From: UBA4421 sp002470275
GTDB taxonomy: Bacteria > Pseudomonadota > Gammaproteobacteria > Pseudomonadales > Azotimanducaceae
Length of the DNA stretch: 64,000 nt
Reading direction: 5' to 3'
Assembly (NCBI GenBank): GCA_913052345.1
Contig: CAJXDR010000003.1
Coordinates: 36,058-100,057 of the forward strand
Part shown: piece by piece, positions 16,452 to 24,365 of the stretch
Numbering within the stretch: position 1 is the stretch's first letter
Layout of the letters: each line of letters begins with the position of its first letter
Position numbers and translations under genes: made by a program
The notes under the pieces: generated by a model
What the model was told of the DNA's origin: nothing
Database searches by the model: none
Seen by the model: the letters and a program-made list of their open reading frames with translations, nothing else

Positions 16452-17510
16452 CTATCCTTGAGCGAGCAAGGCTCGAAGATCGATGATTGCGGCATTCGCC
16501 CGAGAAATATGCGAAGCCATGATCAGCGAATGGTTCGCCAAAACACCAAATCCGTCGCCATTGAGCACCATGGGGCTCCACAGAATTTCCTGGGTTGGCT
16601 CCAGTTCCCGGATGATCTGACGAAGGGAGACTCTTGCTGCCTTCTTGTCGAGTACCTCGCTAAAGTCCGTGTCTATGGCCTCGAGCATATGAATGAGGGC
16701 CCAAGTAAAGCCTCTTGACTCGTAGAAGACATTATCGATCTCAAGCCAAGGGGTCTTAACGAGCTTTTCATCCGGTGAGGCCGTGCTTTGCGTGGCGGCG
16801 CTATCCCCAGCGAGGCCGGTGTCTAGCTGACGTTTGCCCACACTCGCAGACAGCCTCTGGGACAAGGACCCAAGTCGCGTTTCCATGGCGGCCAGCCACT
16901 GCTGAAGGTTGTCTGCCCGAGCGTAGAACTGGGCTTCATTTTGATCTTCGTCTGCAAGCTGCCGCAGATAGGCCTCAAAGAATCGGATGCCTTCCCTGTA
17001 TTCATTTTCAGTGGCGGGGAGAAACCAAGAATCGTTGTTGAAGAAGAATTTTGCCTCGGCCTCGGTCAGGTTTTTATTTTCAGCGGATTGGCTTTGCGAG
17101 CGAGAAAAGTCGTTTCGATAAACGCGGGCGTTGTCACGCAACAGGGTGAGAACACCCAGCTCCCACGAAGGCATATTGTCAAGCCAAATACCTGGAGGGA
17201 AGAGATCGTTGGTCAGGTAGCCGCCCGTTTTGTTTAACAGCGTTTTTGCCAGGGTAATAGAGGTTGCCGTGGTCGTGTAGCCGTTGACCCGGTTTTCCTC
17301 TCTTTCAGTGGCCATTGCCTCACTAATGTCGGCGACAGAAAAGCGCCCGGGTTCCAGGCTCCACCAAATACCAATGCCAACTGCCGCGAGCAGGTAGAGG
17401 GAAATTAGGCTAACAATCGTCCTCAGGATAGTCCGTGCTCTCGAAACCGGTTTAGCCGTATCAAATTCAAAATCCTCAGTGGATTTTCGACGCCAGAACT
17501 TCAAGTTCAT
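16452..17510 (-). CDS. DUF2333 family membrane-anchored protein
   Basis: 352 residues. A short basic N-terminus (MNLKFWRRKSTEDFEF) precedes one transmembrane helix around residues 30-50 (TIVSLISLYLLAAVGIGIWW), then a large periplasmic helical domain with the family blocks GGYLTNDLFPPGIWLDNMPS and DNVFYESRGFTWALIHMLEA. DUF2333 proteins are widespread in gammaproteobacteria and have no established function. It is transcribed in the same direction as hppA but is separated from it by 191 bp with a candidate promoter, so it is probably a separate unit. Confidence 0.85.
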   Translation of the reverse strand: MNLKFWRRKSTEDFEFDTAKPVSRARTILRTIVSLISLYLLAAVGIGIWWSLEPGRFSVADISEAMATEREENRVNGYTTTATSITLAKTLLNKTGGYLTNDLFPPGIWLDNMPSWELGVLTLLRDNARVYRNDFSRSQSQSAENKNLTEAEAKFFFNNDSWFLPATENEYREGIRFFEAYLRQLADEDQNEAQFYARADNLQQWLAAMETRLGSLSQRLSASVGKRQLDTGLAGDSAATQSTASPDEKLVKTPWLEIDNVFYESRGFTWALIHMLEAIDTDFSEVLDKKAARVSLRQIIRELEPTQEILWSPMVLNGDGFGVLANHSLIMASHISRANAAIIDLRALLAQG

Positions 17511-17607
17511 ATCGAGAGCCTCTTTGTTACTCGTACATGATAAAGAATGTGGGGATGATCAGTTGTCTTTTAAGGGGCTTCGCAAACTCACCGCGCATTT
17601 TTTGACG

Positions 17608-18060
17608 CTAAAGCGCGGAAATACGGAACGGCACCCGTAGGTCCTCCCGATCCGCAAAATGTAGATTAATGACCATGTCGCTTCCCGCCGTTAGGGGGGT
17701 TTCCTGCATGAGGCTGATCATCATATGGCGGCCTCCTGGGGAAAACCGGACGATTTCATCGGGGGCAAGAGTGAGGTCGCCGAGGGGCCGCATCCTCATG
17801 GTGCCCTCCGTCTGCTGTGTCGTGTGGAGGGAGATGGACAGCGCTTCAGGAGAGGACGCCCCGGTAAGCGTCAACGGCGTTAGCCCTCGGTTGTGTATGG
17901 TGAAGTAGCCTGCGGTCATCTTCGAGCCGGGCACGGGCACGCGGACCTGGGCCTGGGTGACGTCCGGTTGAGTAGCCTGGGAGGACGGACTGCCGCACCC
18001 CGTTGCAAGGCCCAGCAGAACACCTGCGAATAGCCAAACTAGTCTTGGTCTATTGAGCAT
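17608..18060 (-). CDS. PCu(A)C-type periplasmic copper chaperone lipoprotein
   Basis: 150 residues. The N-terminal signal ends in a lipobox (LATGC, Cys near residue 22), so it should be a lipoprotein. The copper site of the PCu(A)C family is visible as H-x10-M-x-M (SLHTTQQTEGTMRMRPL) and later GGRHMMISL, giving the His and Met ligands. These chaperones hand Cu(I) to the CuA centre of cytochrome c oxidase. Its start lies 22 bp inside the upstream lipoprotein gene, and the thiol reductase DsbD lies just beyond, which fits a role in envelope metal and thiol handling. Confidence 0.88.
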   Translation of the reverse strand: MLNRPRLVWLFAGVLLGLATGCGSPSSQATQPDVTQAQVRVPVPGSKMTAGYFTIHNRGLTPLTLTGASSPEALSISLHTTQQTEGTMRMRPLGDLTLAPDEIVRFSPGGRHMMISLMQETPLTAGSDMVINLHFADREDLRVPFRISAL

Positions 18061-18719
18061 ATTTGTTCGATCCTAGTCGGTGTTGATACCACTACACGGG
18101 CGCTTGGTCGGCCGCCTGCGTTGGCATTTTTGAGCAGTCGATACACTGCGCGCGCGACGGCGTCGTTTCTCGCAGCGATGGTATACCTGCATTGCCCGGA
18201 GGCTCCAGCGGTCATTTCTTCTACCCGCTTTTTTTGCTCGGCCTCCGTGATGCCATCCAGTCTTACCGTGGCGCGAGAGGCTCGGGCCAATTGTTCGACT
18301 CGAGCGGCCGTCGGTTCGATAGAGGGATGGTCGCGATCAATGAGGCGGGCTTTGTCGAGCATCGACCGAGATCGAGCAAACTGACCTCGGTCTGCCGCGC
18401 TGGTGGCTAGCGCCATGTATCGCTCGATGACTTGCTCAAAGCCTCGTCGCGCCACCTCGCTGGATGGATCTAGGCGCAGCATCTGTGTGAACAGGTGTAT
18501 GGCGCTGTCGGTATAGGGGCTGCTCAGATGATCGGCATTGAGCGCCGCCATCGCCCGATCTTCCAGTACGATAAGCGCTCCCGGGTCCGGAGCGGAAGGC
18601 GGTGGTAGCCGCGTGGAGGGGCCCTGGCAACCAGATACACAGAGGCAAAAAAGGCAAACCAGCGCAAAAGCGCTGAGCGGGTGCGTTCCAGTTGTAAGAT
18701 TCACATTTCTTATAGGCAT
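18039..18719 (-). CDS. Lipoprotein, helical repeat-like, unknown
   Basis: 226 residues. The signal sequence SAFALVCLFCLCVSGCQG has a lipobox with Cys near residue 31. The mature part is helical with a tetratricopeptide-like pattern (AIHLFTQMLRLDPSSEVARR, then RGQFARSRSMLDKARLIDRD). The C-terminus ends VVVSTPTRIEQICSIDQD. I do not recognise the family. It overlaps the copper chaperone gene by 22 bp and probably forms a two-gene operon with it; it is divergent from dsbD with 166 bp between starts. Confidence 0.65.
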   Translation of the reverse strand: MPIRNVNLTTGTHPLSAFALVCLFCLCVSGCQGPSTRLPPPSAPDPGALIVLEDRAMAALNADHLSSPYTDSAIHLFTQMLRLDPSSEVARRGFEQVIERYMALATSAADRGQFARSRSMLDKARLIDRDHPSIEPTAARVEQLARASRATVRLDGITEAEQKKRVEEMTAGASGQCRYTIAARNDAVARAVYRLLKNANAGGRPSARVVVSTPTRIEQICSIDQD

Positions 18720-18885
18720 GGTTGTCTAATACTACCGCCTTCGATGCTAGCCTTGGAGCGAAAGCATCAGTGTTCGAGGTCAGAAGGGCTTCGCGGCGCG
18801 CTAACATTGTGCAGGTTAACTCGTTACCATGCAGCAGCGCGCTTAGGGGTCGCTTTGCGCTCGGATTTAGAAATAGGGTTGTAAA

Positions 18886-20787
18886 GTGTCGAAGTGGTTA
18901 TTCGGAAAGACGAGGGCGCGAGGCCTCCCCTGGCTTTGGCTGGTTCTGACACCGTTCCTGGCCGTCGCCACCCATGCGCAGGCCAGTGCTGGGTTTCTTG
19001 ATCAGGAACCAGAGTTTCTCCCTGTGGATGAAGCCTTTCGGCTGCAGGTTCCTCAGGTTGCGAATCAAGCGATAACCATTCGGTGGGATATAGCCGATGG
19101 CTATTACCTGTACCAGCATCAATTCGAATTCGGCTTATCCGCCGGCACGAGCGGGTCGGTGCTTGCGCGCCCTTTGCTGCCCACGGCATTAGAAAAGTTT
19201 GATGAGTACTTTGGGGATGTGCGCGTTTATTACGGTGAGGTTGAGGCCGTCGTTCCCTTTCTCGGCTCCGTGCCCGAGGGCTCCAAGCTCAGGGTAGGCT
19301 ATCAGGGGTGTGCGGACCTCGGCCTATGCTATCCGCCAGAAGTTCGAGAATTCGTCTTTACCGAGGCAGGGCTGCTGCCGTCTACTCAGCTTTCTCTGGC
19401 TTCCGCATCCTGGTCTGAGCCGGCTGGCGTGGTGACTGGGGCAGCCACATCAGCGCAAGCGGTGAGCGTGCCACCCAGCGAAGATCGAATGCTAGCCAAC
19501 ATTCTTGAGGGCGAAAGCCTGCTCTGGTCGATCGTCGTATTTTTCTTGGCGGGTATAGGCCTGGCCTTCACGCCCTGCGTTTTTCCAATGGTCCCGATAC
19601 TCTCCAGCATCATCGTGGGTGAGGGCCCGCAGTTGGGTAAGACTCGGGCGTTCACCCTGTCCTTGGCCTATGTGCTGGGCATGGCGCTGACCTATGCCGC
19701 GGTGGGGCTGCTGGTGGGTCTATTCGGTGCCGAAATCAATTTGCAGGCTCGACTGCAGAGTCCAGTGGTTCTTCTAACCTTTGCAGCGGTCTTTGTTTGG
19801 TTGGCGGGTTCAATGTTCGGGCTGTACGAACTTCGTATGCCCCAAGTTCTCGAATCCTGGCTGAGCGCACGCAGCGCAGCCCAGAAGGGTGGTAGGCACC
19901 CTTCCGTATTTGTCATGGGGGCACTGTCGAGCTTAGTGGTCTCTCCCTGTATATCTGCCCCGTTAGCCGGAGCCCTCATTTATCTGTCTAACACGGCGGA
20001 TGTGGTGCTGGGTGGATCAGCCCTGTTTGCCTTGGGCCTGGGGATGGGCGTGCCGTTGTTGATTGTAGGGGGCAGTGGCGGACATTGGTTGCCTCGGGCC
20101 GGTGCCTGGATGGAAGGCATCCGTGCAGCATTTGGCGTTGGGTTACTGGGCGTTGCGATCTGGTTGCTTGAGCGGCTGTTGCCCGGTTCTGTGGTCCTTG
20201 TGCTTTGGGCGGTTTTGCTGATTGCCTCTGGCGTCTTTCTTGGAGCCCTGGAGTTTGTACCCAAGAAGAGCTGGCCAAAGGCGTTACAGATAGCGGGGTT
20301 AGTGATGGTGGTCTGGGGCGCAAGCTGCCTCGTGGGTGCCTCCAGCGGTGCCAGCGACCCCTTCAATCCGTTAGCCGGCGGCGCTGGCTCAGCGGCGTCA
20401 AGGTCGGTTGAACAACAGGCCGCCTGGCAAAGCGTCAAGCAGGTAAAAGACGTTATTGCGGCCATTGAACGTTCGGATAAACCCGTCCTACTCGACCTGT
20501 ATGCTGATTGGTGTATCTCCTGCAAAGTCATGGAGCGTTCAGTATTCCCTGACCCAGAGGTAGCAGGGCAGTTGGCGAACTTCACGCTGCTGCGTGCAGA
20601 CGTCACGGCAAACGATGAGGAAGATAAGGCGCTGCTGGCTCATTTTGGCCTCTTTGGTCCTCCGAGTTTGGTGTTTTTAAACGAAGATGGCAGCGAGTTA
20701 AAGGATTTTAGGGTGCAGGGGGAGGTTGGAGTGGCTGCGCTTTCGGCGCATTTGGCCCGGGTTCAGGCTGTCTTCCAATCAAAATAG
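18886..20787 (+). CDS. dsbD: Thiol:disulfide interchange protein DsbD
   Basis: 633 residues from a GTG with AGGG upstream. DsbD moves electrons from cytoplasmic thioredoxin through the membrane to periplasmic DsbC/CcmG-type proteins. All six catalytic cysteines are present: C142 and C148 in the N-terminal domain (GCADLGLCYPP), C231 (FTPCVFPMVP) and C355 (VSPCISAPLAG) in the eight-helix core, and C543/C546 (DWCISCK) in the C-terminal thioredoxin domain. A signal peptide precedes GFLDQEPEFLPVDEAF. It is followed by aroQ after 93 bp, the same order as in Pseudomonas. Confidence 0.95.
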   Translation: MSKWLFGKTRARGLPWLWLVLTPFLAVATHAQASAGFLDQEPEFLPVDEAFRLQVPQVANQAITIRWDIADGYYLYQHQFEFGLSAGTSGSVLARPLLPTALEKFDEYFGDVRVYYGEVEAVVPFLGSVPEGSKLRVGYQGCADLGLCYPPEVREFVFTEAGLLPSTQLSLASASWSEPAGVVTGAATSAQAVSVPPSEDRMLANILEGESLLWSIVVFFLAGIGLAFTPCVFPMVPILSSIIVGEGPQLGKTRAFTLSLAYVLGMALTYAAVGLLVGLFGAEINLQARLQSPVVLLTFAAVFVWLAGSMFGLYELRMPQVLESWLSARSAAQKGGRHPSVFVMGALSSLVVSPCISAPLAGALIYLSNTADVVLGGSALFALGLGMGVPLLIVGGSGGHWLPRAGAWMEGIRAAFGVGLLGVAIWLLERLLPGSVVLVLWAVLLIASGVFLGALEFVPKKSWPKALQIAGLVMVVWGASCLVGASSGASDPFNPLAGGAGSAASRSVEQQAAWQSVKQVKDVIAAIERSDKPVLLDLYADWCISCKVMERSVFPDPEVAGQLANFTLLRADVTANDEEDKALLAHFGLFGPPSLVFLNEDGSELKDFRVQGEVGVAALSAHLARVQAVFQSK

Positions 20788-20880
20788 GGTAGTTTTCCTT
20801 CCTTAAAATCTACTAAAATACAAAAATAACGCATTTCTCGGCGTTAACTTCGCGTAAGTCGAGAATACAGGAGAAATGAC

Positions 20881-21321
20881 ATGGGGCGACGTATATTGTT
20901 GCTTAGCGGTCCCAACCTAAATTTGCTTGGGAGTCGTGAGCCTGAAATCTACGGCCATGAAACCTTAACTGAAATCGTATCCGCACTGACCTTCGCGGCA
21001 TCCGAAGCGGGGGCGACCCTCAGTCACCTTCAGAGCAATGCTGAGCACGACATCGTAGACGCTGTGCATCAAGCTAAGAAGGAGGCGATTGACTTTATTA
21101 TCATCAATCCGGCCTCGCTAACGCACACCAGCATCGCTCTGCGCGATGCATTCCTCAGCGTGAGCATTCCTTTTTTGGAAATACATCTTTCCAATGTCTA
21201 CGCCAGGGAGGCTTTTCGCCAGACCTCCTATTTGAGCGACATCGCCCAGGGCGTTATCACGGGCTTAGGCTCGAAGGGCTATGACTATGCCCTACGTTAC
21301 GCACTCGATAACGAGGCTTAG
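20881..21321 (+). CDS. aroQ: 3-dehydroquinate dehydratase, type II
   Basis: 146 residues, with an AGGAG site eight bases before the ATG. It dehydrates 3-dehydroquinate to 3-dehydroshikimate in the shikimate pathway. LLLSGPNLNLLGSREPEIYG holds the catalytic Tyr and Arg of the flexible lid; IINPASLTHTSIALRDA and FLEIHLSNVYAREAFR hold the conserved His and Arg. It forms dodecamers in the family. Upstream lies a TTCTCG/CGAGAA inverted repeat at 20835-20865 of unknown role. accB follows after 34 bp. Confidence 0.96.
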   Translation: MGRRILLLSGPNLNLLGSREPEIYGHETLTEIVSALTFAASEAGATLSHLQSNAEHDIVDAVHQAKKEAIDFIIINPASLTHTSIALRDAFLSVSIPFLEIHLSNVYAREAFRQTSYLSDIAQGVITGLGSKGYDYALRYALDNEA

Positions 21322-21355
21322 AAATTCTGTCGACAGAGGATTCAGGGGGCACTTA

Positions 21356-21790
21356 GTGGACTTACGGAAAGTAAAAAAGCTGATCGAATTGGTGGAGGAG
21401 TCTGGCATTGCCGAGCTGGAGGTGGCCAGCGGGGACGAATCAATTCGAATAGCGATGAATCGAGGTGTGGCCCGGGTTGCCGAACCAGAGGCGGTGGTGG
21501 TGGCGCCAGCGGGGTCTCAGGGACAGGCCGGACAAGCTTTTGCACCCTCAGGCCCGCTCGAGGAAATTAAAGCGCCCATGGCCGGTGTCTTTTACCAGGC
21601 CCCGAATCCAGATGCAGAGCCCTTCGTGCAGGTGGGTCAGCGTATTCAGCCTGGGGACGTGGTTTGTATCATCGAAAGTATGAAGATGATGAACAAAATT
21701 ACCGCGGTGCGAGGCGGCACCATTGAGGAGGTTTTGATCGCCAATGGGGATGCTATTGCCACCGGCACGCCATTGTTCAAAATCTCGTGA
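21356..21790 (+). CDS. accB: Biotin carboxyl carrier protein of acetyl-CoA carboxylase
   Basis: 144 residues from the GTG at 21356, which has AGGGGG in front; a longer frame opens inside aroQ but gives no family-like sequence. AccB carries biotin on Lys110 in the motif IIESMKMMNKI (most family members have EAMKM; Ser replaces Ala here). The N-terminus DLRKVKKLIELVEESGIAEL is typical. The middle linker is Pro/Ala-rich. Unusually the next gene is prmA, joined by a GTGA start/stop overlap; accC, normally directly downstream, is not present in the window. Confidence 0.95.
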   Translation: MDLRKVKKLIELVEESGIAELEVASGDESIRIAMNRGVARVAEPEAVVVAPAGSQGQAGQAFAPSGPLEEIKAPMAGVFYQAPNPDAEPFVQVGQRIQPGDVVCIIESMKMMNKITAVRGGTIEEVLIANGDAIATGTPLFKIS

Positions 21791-22692
21791 GTTGGCTGCA
21801 ACTTTGTTTCCGTGTTGCGGAGCCGGAGTTGGAGGAAATGGAGGCCCTGCTGTTAGGGCTTGGCGCCGCTGCGCTCACGGTGGTCAGTGAGGATGACGAG
21901 ATTATCCTTGAGCCGGGCCCAGGAGAGCTGCCTGCCTGGCAGCGATGCAGGCTTTTTACCCTCTTCCCCCTAGACGCCAACATGGGAGCGATTCGAGAGG
22001 CATTAGACGCCCGCAGCGGCGGTCTGCCCGAGGACATCAGCGTGGACTTCGTGGCTGATGAAGACTGGCAGCGAAGGCTTTCCAACAACACCGTGACCGC
22101 GCTTTTCGGCGACCGGTTGTGGCTTCTTCCAAAAACTCGCCGGCCTGAAGGTCCGAACCCTAGCCCCACGACGGAAAGGCCGACGCTATTTTTGGAGCCT
22201 GGGCTGGCCTTTGGTAGCGGGAGTCACCCCACCACACGTCTCTGCCTTGAGTGGCTTGCCAGACACATTGAACCCGATCAATCGGTGCTGGACTTTGGCT
22301 GTGGCTCTGGGGTGTTAGCCATTGCCACGGCCTTGCTCGGCGCACGAGCAGTTGGGGTGGATCATGATCCCCAGGCCCTGATAGCGACTCGTGAAAATGC
22401 CGCTTTCAATGGCGTGGATGATCGCGTCGAAGCGTTGTCTTTACAGGTGTGGCAAAACCAATCTGCGGCTACCCACGCGGTTTCCTTTGATGTTCTGGTT
22501 GCGAACATTCTAGCGGGCCCAATCGTCAGCATGGCGGATATGTTTACGGCGCTGGTAAAGCCTGGCGGACATCTGGTTTTATCCGGAATCTTGGCCGAGC
22601 AAGCAGCCCAAGTTCGAGATGCTTTTCCGTCCCTTAGCTTTCTTTCGACCTCTATTGAACAAGATTGGGTTTGCTTGGTGGCTCGGAAGTAG
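21787..22692 (+). CDS. prmA: Ribosomal protein L11 methyltransferase
   Basis: 301 residues from a GTG that overlaps the accB stop. PrmA trimethylates lysines and the N-terminus of L11. The N-terminal L11-recognition domain precedes FLEPGLAFGSGSHPTTRLCL, the SAM loop VLDFGCGSGVLAIATALLG (Asp169) and the catalytic-domain block LVANILAGPIVSMA. The length and order are normal for the family. Direct translational coupling to accB is unusual because accC is missing between them. Confidence 0.95.
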   Translation: MSWLQLCFRVAEPELEEMEALLLGLGAAALTVVSEDDEIILEPGPGELPAWQRCRLFTLFPLDANMGAIREALDARSGGLPEDISVDFVADEDWQRRLSNNTVTALFGDRLWLLPKTRRPEGPNPSPTTERPTLFLEPGLAFGSGSHPTTRLCLEWLARHIEPDQSVLDFGCGSGVLAIATALLGARAVGVDHDPQALIATRENAAFNGVDDRVEALSLQVWQNQSAATHAVSFDVLVANILAGPIVSMADMFTALVKPGGHLVLSGILAEQAAQVRDAFPSLSFLSTSIEQDWVCLVARK

Positions 22693-22795
22693 CCGGCCTG
22701 GGACAGGCAGTTGGCAAAAAACGCTTATGCGTTTGTAATGCTGGGTTTAAGGATGCCAAATGTTGCTCTAGCTATAGCGAACGACGGAGTGACCA

Positions 22796-23167
22796 ATGCT
22801 TGGATATGCAACGATTGGGGTAAGCGATATTGATCGCGCCTGTGAGTTTTATGATGCGCTATTCGCCGAACTTGGCGGAAAACAGCTCTTCGGTCAGGAC
22901 CGCATTAAGTTTTATGGCACGGGTCCTGAAGCGCCAATGCTGGCAGTATGTATTCCCTACGATGAAGAAGCGCCCACCCCGGGTAATGGCAACATGATTG
23001 CTATTCCAGCCGGCGGGCCTGAAGGCGTTGATGCGCTCTATGCCAAGGCCATTGCGCTGGGTGCGACAGACGAAGGGGCGCCAGGACAGCGGCTTCCCGT
23101 ATTCTATGGTGCCTATGTGCGAGATGCTGATGGCAACAAGCTTTGCTTCTTTGATATGAAAATGTAG
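22796..23167 (+). CDS. VOC (glyoxalase/bleomycin-resistance) family protein
   Basis: 123 residues with a single vicinal-oxygen-chelate module: MLGYATIGVSDIDRACEFYD at the start, and YGAYVRDADGNKLCFFDM at the end. Such proteins bind a metal and often act as lyases, dioxygenases or resistance proteins; small stand-alone members are mostly of unknown substrate. A possible weak hairpin (AAACGC TTAT GCGTTT, 22719-22734) separates it from prmA. It sits where the dusB upstream gene of the Pseudomonas locus would be, so it is probably an insertion in the conserved order. Confidence 0.8.
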   Translation: MLGYATIGVSDIDRACEFYDALFAELGGKQLFGQDRIKFYGTGPEAPMLAVCIPYDEEAPTPGNGNMIAIPAGGPEGVDALYAKAIALGATDEGAPGQRLPVFYGAYVRDADGNKLCFFDMKM

Positions 23168-23253
23168 CCATTGAGCAGGGGGACCGGGGACGCAAGAGCC
23201 GTGTAGATTTTGAATCCCTGGGCTATCATGGTCTTTTGGTTAAATCTTCGTCC

Positions 23254-24273
23254 ATGATCGATCTTACGACCCTATCCGCGCCTCTCGCTCTGCCGTGTGG
23301 CGACGTGAGCCTGCGCAATAGAATAGCCCTGGCCCCCATGGCGGGATGGACTGACGTACCTTTTCGGCGGCTGGCTTGGCGCTATGGCGCAGGGCACCTG
23401 GTGAGTGAGATGTTGTCCTCCAAGCCCGAGCTCTGGGATACCGGTAAGAGCAGCCAGCGCCGGGTACTCATTCAGGGCGTTAGGCCCCAGGCCGTTCAGA
23501 TTGCGGGCAGTGATCCCAAAATCATGGCTGAGTCCGCAAAACGCCTGGTTGGCCAGGGCGTTGAGTTGTTGGATATTAATTTTGGGTGTCCGGCCAAAAA
23601 AGTCTGTAGCAAGGCCGCGGGGTCAGCGTTGCTGGCCGATATCACCCTCCTTCAGCGCATTGTCGAAGCCGTAGTGGCCGCCGTATCGGTGCCGGTCACG
23701 GTTAAGACACGAACTGGCCTCACGCCATCGGATCGAGCCGGCCTAGAGGCGGCGCTAGCTGCTCAGGCTGTGGGGGCGCAAATGGTGGTTATGCACGCTC
23801 GCAGTAGGGCCTGCCGGTTTGTTGGCCCGGTGGACTACGGTCGTCTTGGCGAACTGCGTGCCAAGCTTGATATTCCCTTATTGGTCAACGGCGATATCGA
23901 TGGCGTCGACGCTGCCCGCCGAGCGCTTGGCAGCTCTCGGGCGGATGGGGTCATGATCGGAGGTGGCGCTATGGGTCAACCCTGGATATTTTCTACCTTG
24001 ATGGGTCAGGCACCGCCCGAGCTGGGCGAAAGACTGACGATCATGGCAGAACACCTGGAAAGCATGCATGAATTTTATGGCCACGAGACGGGTACGCGTA
24101 TCGCTCGCAAGCACATTCAGGCCTATCTGAAGCGTCTTGGTATGCAGAGCTTATGCCGAGCCTCCATGCAGGAGGACACTGCCGAAGGCCAGGTGCGGTG
24201 GCTGCGCGCGCATAGAAATCTAATCGTAGACCAGGGACGCAGGCAGCAGGCCCTAGGTAGCGCTGCGGCTTAG
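23254..24273 (+). CDS. dusB: tRNA-dihydrouridine synthase B
   Basis: 339 residues from the ATG at 23254; a TTG at 23236 is in frame. DusB reduces a uridine in the D-loop of tRNA with FMN and NADPH. LAPMAGWTDVPFRRLAWRYG is the FMN-binding start, VELLDINFGCPAKKVCSKAA holds the catalytic Cys112, and VTVKTRTG, HARSRACRF and IGGGAMGQPWIF follow in the family order. In most gammaproteobacteria dusB is followed by fis; here purH follows after 92 bp and no fis gene is present. Confidence 0.93.
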   Translation: MIDLTTLSAPLALPCGDVSLRNRIALAPMAGWTDVPFRRLAWRYGAGHLVSEMLSSKPELWDTGKSSQRRVLIQGVRPQAVQIAGSDPKIMAESAKRLVGQGVELLDINFGCPAKKVCSKAAGSALLADITLLQRIVEAVVAAVSVPVTVKTRTGLTPSDRAGLEAALAAQAVGAQMVVMHARSRACRFVGPVDYGRLGELRAKLDIPLLVNGDIDGVDAARRALGSSRADGVMIGGGAMGQPWIFSTLMGQAPPELGERLTIMAEHLESMHEFYGHETGTRIARKHIQAYLKRLGMQSLCRASMQEDTAEGQVRWLRAHRNLIVDQGRRQQALGSAAA

Positions 24274-24365
24274 CGCTGGTCTTGGTGGCGCTTCCCGTTT
24301 TTCGAAACCCCCTGACCCGAGCCGCAAAATAGCTTACAAAGCGTAAAAGAAATAAGGAGAGTGAC

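Noticed and set aside
20835..20865. TTCTCG/CGAGAA repeat before aroQ as LexA-like operator
   Set aside because: Does not match the CTG-N10-CAG SOS box and the spacing is wide; no regulatory claim made.
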